The notes beneath the pieces are model-generated. The model worked only from the letters and a program-made list of their open reading frames with translations. It was not told where the DNA came from and did not search any database. Both the position numbers and the translations under genes were made by a program. A stretch of 64,000 nucleotides of DNA from CBDBBY01 sp965205055 (GTDB taxonomy: Bacteria; Pseudomonadota; Alphaproteobacteria; Rhodobacterales; Rhodobacteraceae): assembly GCA_965205055.1 (NCBI GenBank), contig OZ242030.1, positions 1,736,001 through 1,800,000 on the forward strand. The letters are read 5' to 3'. This document shows, one piece after another, positions 63,291 to 64,000 of this stretch (positions are counted from its first letter, which is position 1; every line of letters starts with the position of its first letter).

Positions 63291-63999
63291 TCATGCACTC
63301 CCCGCACTTTGGATCCCGCGCCCTGCACACGGCCCGCCCGTGCGCCACGGCGTTGGCGTGGAAGTCCATACGGTTCTCCCTGGGGACTACCCTTTCCAAC
63401 ACTTCGTGGGTACGTGTTCCCGAAACCGACGCGTCCACGAGACCCACCCGTACAGCGACGCGGGCCACGTGTGCGTCCACCGGCAGAACCTCTCTATCCA
63501 AACCGAACAGCATGACACACTTCGCTGTCTTGACGCCAACGCCTGGGAGCGCCGTCAAAAAAGCCTCCGCTTCGGTGTCCGACCACTGCTTGAGCGGTTC
63601 GAGAGTGACCCTTTCGAACTCCACGTACAAACGTTCCACGATGTCGATGATGTATCGCGCCTTCTGCTCGCCGAGACCCGCCTGTGTGATTACGCGTATG
63701 ACCTGCCTTTCTGGTTTTCCGCGCAGCGTCTCCCAGTTCCCAGCCCATTCCTTGAATTTCGCGAACGCCCGTTCGTAGCTCGGATCCGTCGTCCTCTGTG
63801 AGAGTAGGACGAAGAAGAGTTCGTCCACCGGCTCCCGGTAATTGCCGAGGTCGGGTGTCCCGTAGGCACCTCGGAGCTTTCTCGCAACCTCCCTCGCTGC
63901 CTTCATCTTCCCCACAGATCCAACCAAGTGATCGGGTGCGAATGTCGTCGCGTCATCCCTCCAAGCTGGCCTACCGTCCCTCCACGCGCCGCGCACCAT
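63256..63999 (-). CDS. Endonuclease III-like DNA glycosylase (HhH-GPD, 4Fe-4S); start may lie outside
   Basis: 247 residues from an ATG at the window edge. A downstream Met (63906, MKAAREVARKL) matches the family start better. HhH motif LPGVGVKTAKCV with catalytic Lys, LPVDAHVARVAVRVGLVD with catalytic Asp, and the 4Fe-4S motif C-x6-C-x2-C-x5-C in CRARDPKCGECMIRRLC. LLSQRTTD replaces the usual LSAQTTD. It removes damaged or modified bases. It converges on the helicase/nuclease operon and has the same foreign base composition, so it may belong to the system (inference). Confidence 0.88.
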   Translation of the reverse strand: MVRGAWRDGRPAWRDDATTFAPDHLVGSVGKMKAAREVARKLRGAYGTPDLGNYREPVDELFFVLLSQRTTDPSYERAFAKFKEWAGNWETLRGKPERQVIRVITQAGLGEQKARYIIDIVERLYVEFERVTLEPLKQWSDTEAEAFLTALPGVGVKTAKCVMLFGLDREVLPVDAHVARVAVRVGLVDASVSGTRTHEVLERVVPRENRMDFHANAVAHGRAVCRARDPKCGECMIRRLCGYRSQI

Positions 64000-64000
64000 G

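Noticed and set aside
1..64000. CRISPR array, rRNA or tRNA genes
   Set aside because: No regularly spaced short repeats, no rRNA-like stretch and no convincing tRNA T-arm/CCA pattern were seen by eye; a covariance search would be needed to exclude a tRNA firmly.

Overview
The window reads as a chromosomal segment of an alphaproteobacterium, probably marine or host-associated. This is inferred from the gene families (taurine-type and betaine-type ABC transporters, GMC oxidoreductase, DmdA-like GcvT proteins, SBP56 methanethiol-oxidase family) and from generally GC-rich codon use. No rRNA or tRNA gene was recognised, so the taxonomy is weak. Insertion sequences, toxin-antitoxin modules and broken genes are unusually dense, which suggests a genome in active rearrangement and decay.

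Layout. 0-9.2 kb: a partial Xre/MbcA-type antitoxin, a GFA-family protein, an amine oxidase, an IclR regulator diverging from a TauABC-like importer, then an SDR/aldo-keto reductase pair beside decayed pieces of a sugar-binding protein and a LacI regulator. 9.2-30.3 kb: an accessory zone with AbrB/PIN, Panacea, Phd/PIN, DUF1778/GNAT, HTH/PIN, Abi_C and Fic genes, a lone AAA ATPase and an AAA+DUF4276 pair. Interspersed are a DmdA-like GcvT gene, a GMC oxidoreductase, two tandem DMT exporters and exonuclease I. Three of the toxin genes are broken while their antitoxins are intact. A diverged ~295 bp direct repeat brackets the Fic gene.

30.4-43.9 kb: one long tightly packed operon on the plus strand. 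It encodes a betaine-type ABC importer (binding protein, ATPase, double-domain permease), a DMSO-reductase-family molybdoenzyme, a DmdA-like GcvT protein, an iron alcohol dehydrogenase, an aldehyde dehydrogenase, a CitE-like lyase, an SBP56/methanethiol-oxidase-like protein, a 2Fe-2S ferredoxin and a CoA-binding protein. Together they look like uptake, demethylation and oxidation of a methylated sulfur (or nitrogen) osmolyte. The exact substrate cannot be read from the sequence.

44.4-58.7 kb: an FMN reductase with two small membrane proteins, then a mobile-element-rich stretch: ISKra4-like remnant, complete IS1182-type element, a 150 bp MITE with matching ends, an IS5-type element inserted in the MITE edge, a trypsin-like protease next to a frameshifted lipoprotein gene, and a large type IIG-like restriction-modification gene split by another IS5-family element.

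58.8-64.0 kb: a compact plus-strand cassette with different base composition: sigma-like factor, ParB/Srx-domain protein, SNF2-type helicase and a small PD-(D/E)xK-like nuclease, converging on an endonuclease III-like gene. I do not recognise this combination as a named system. It is the best candidate here for an undescribed DNA-processing or defence system.
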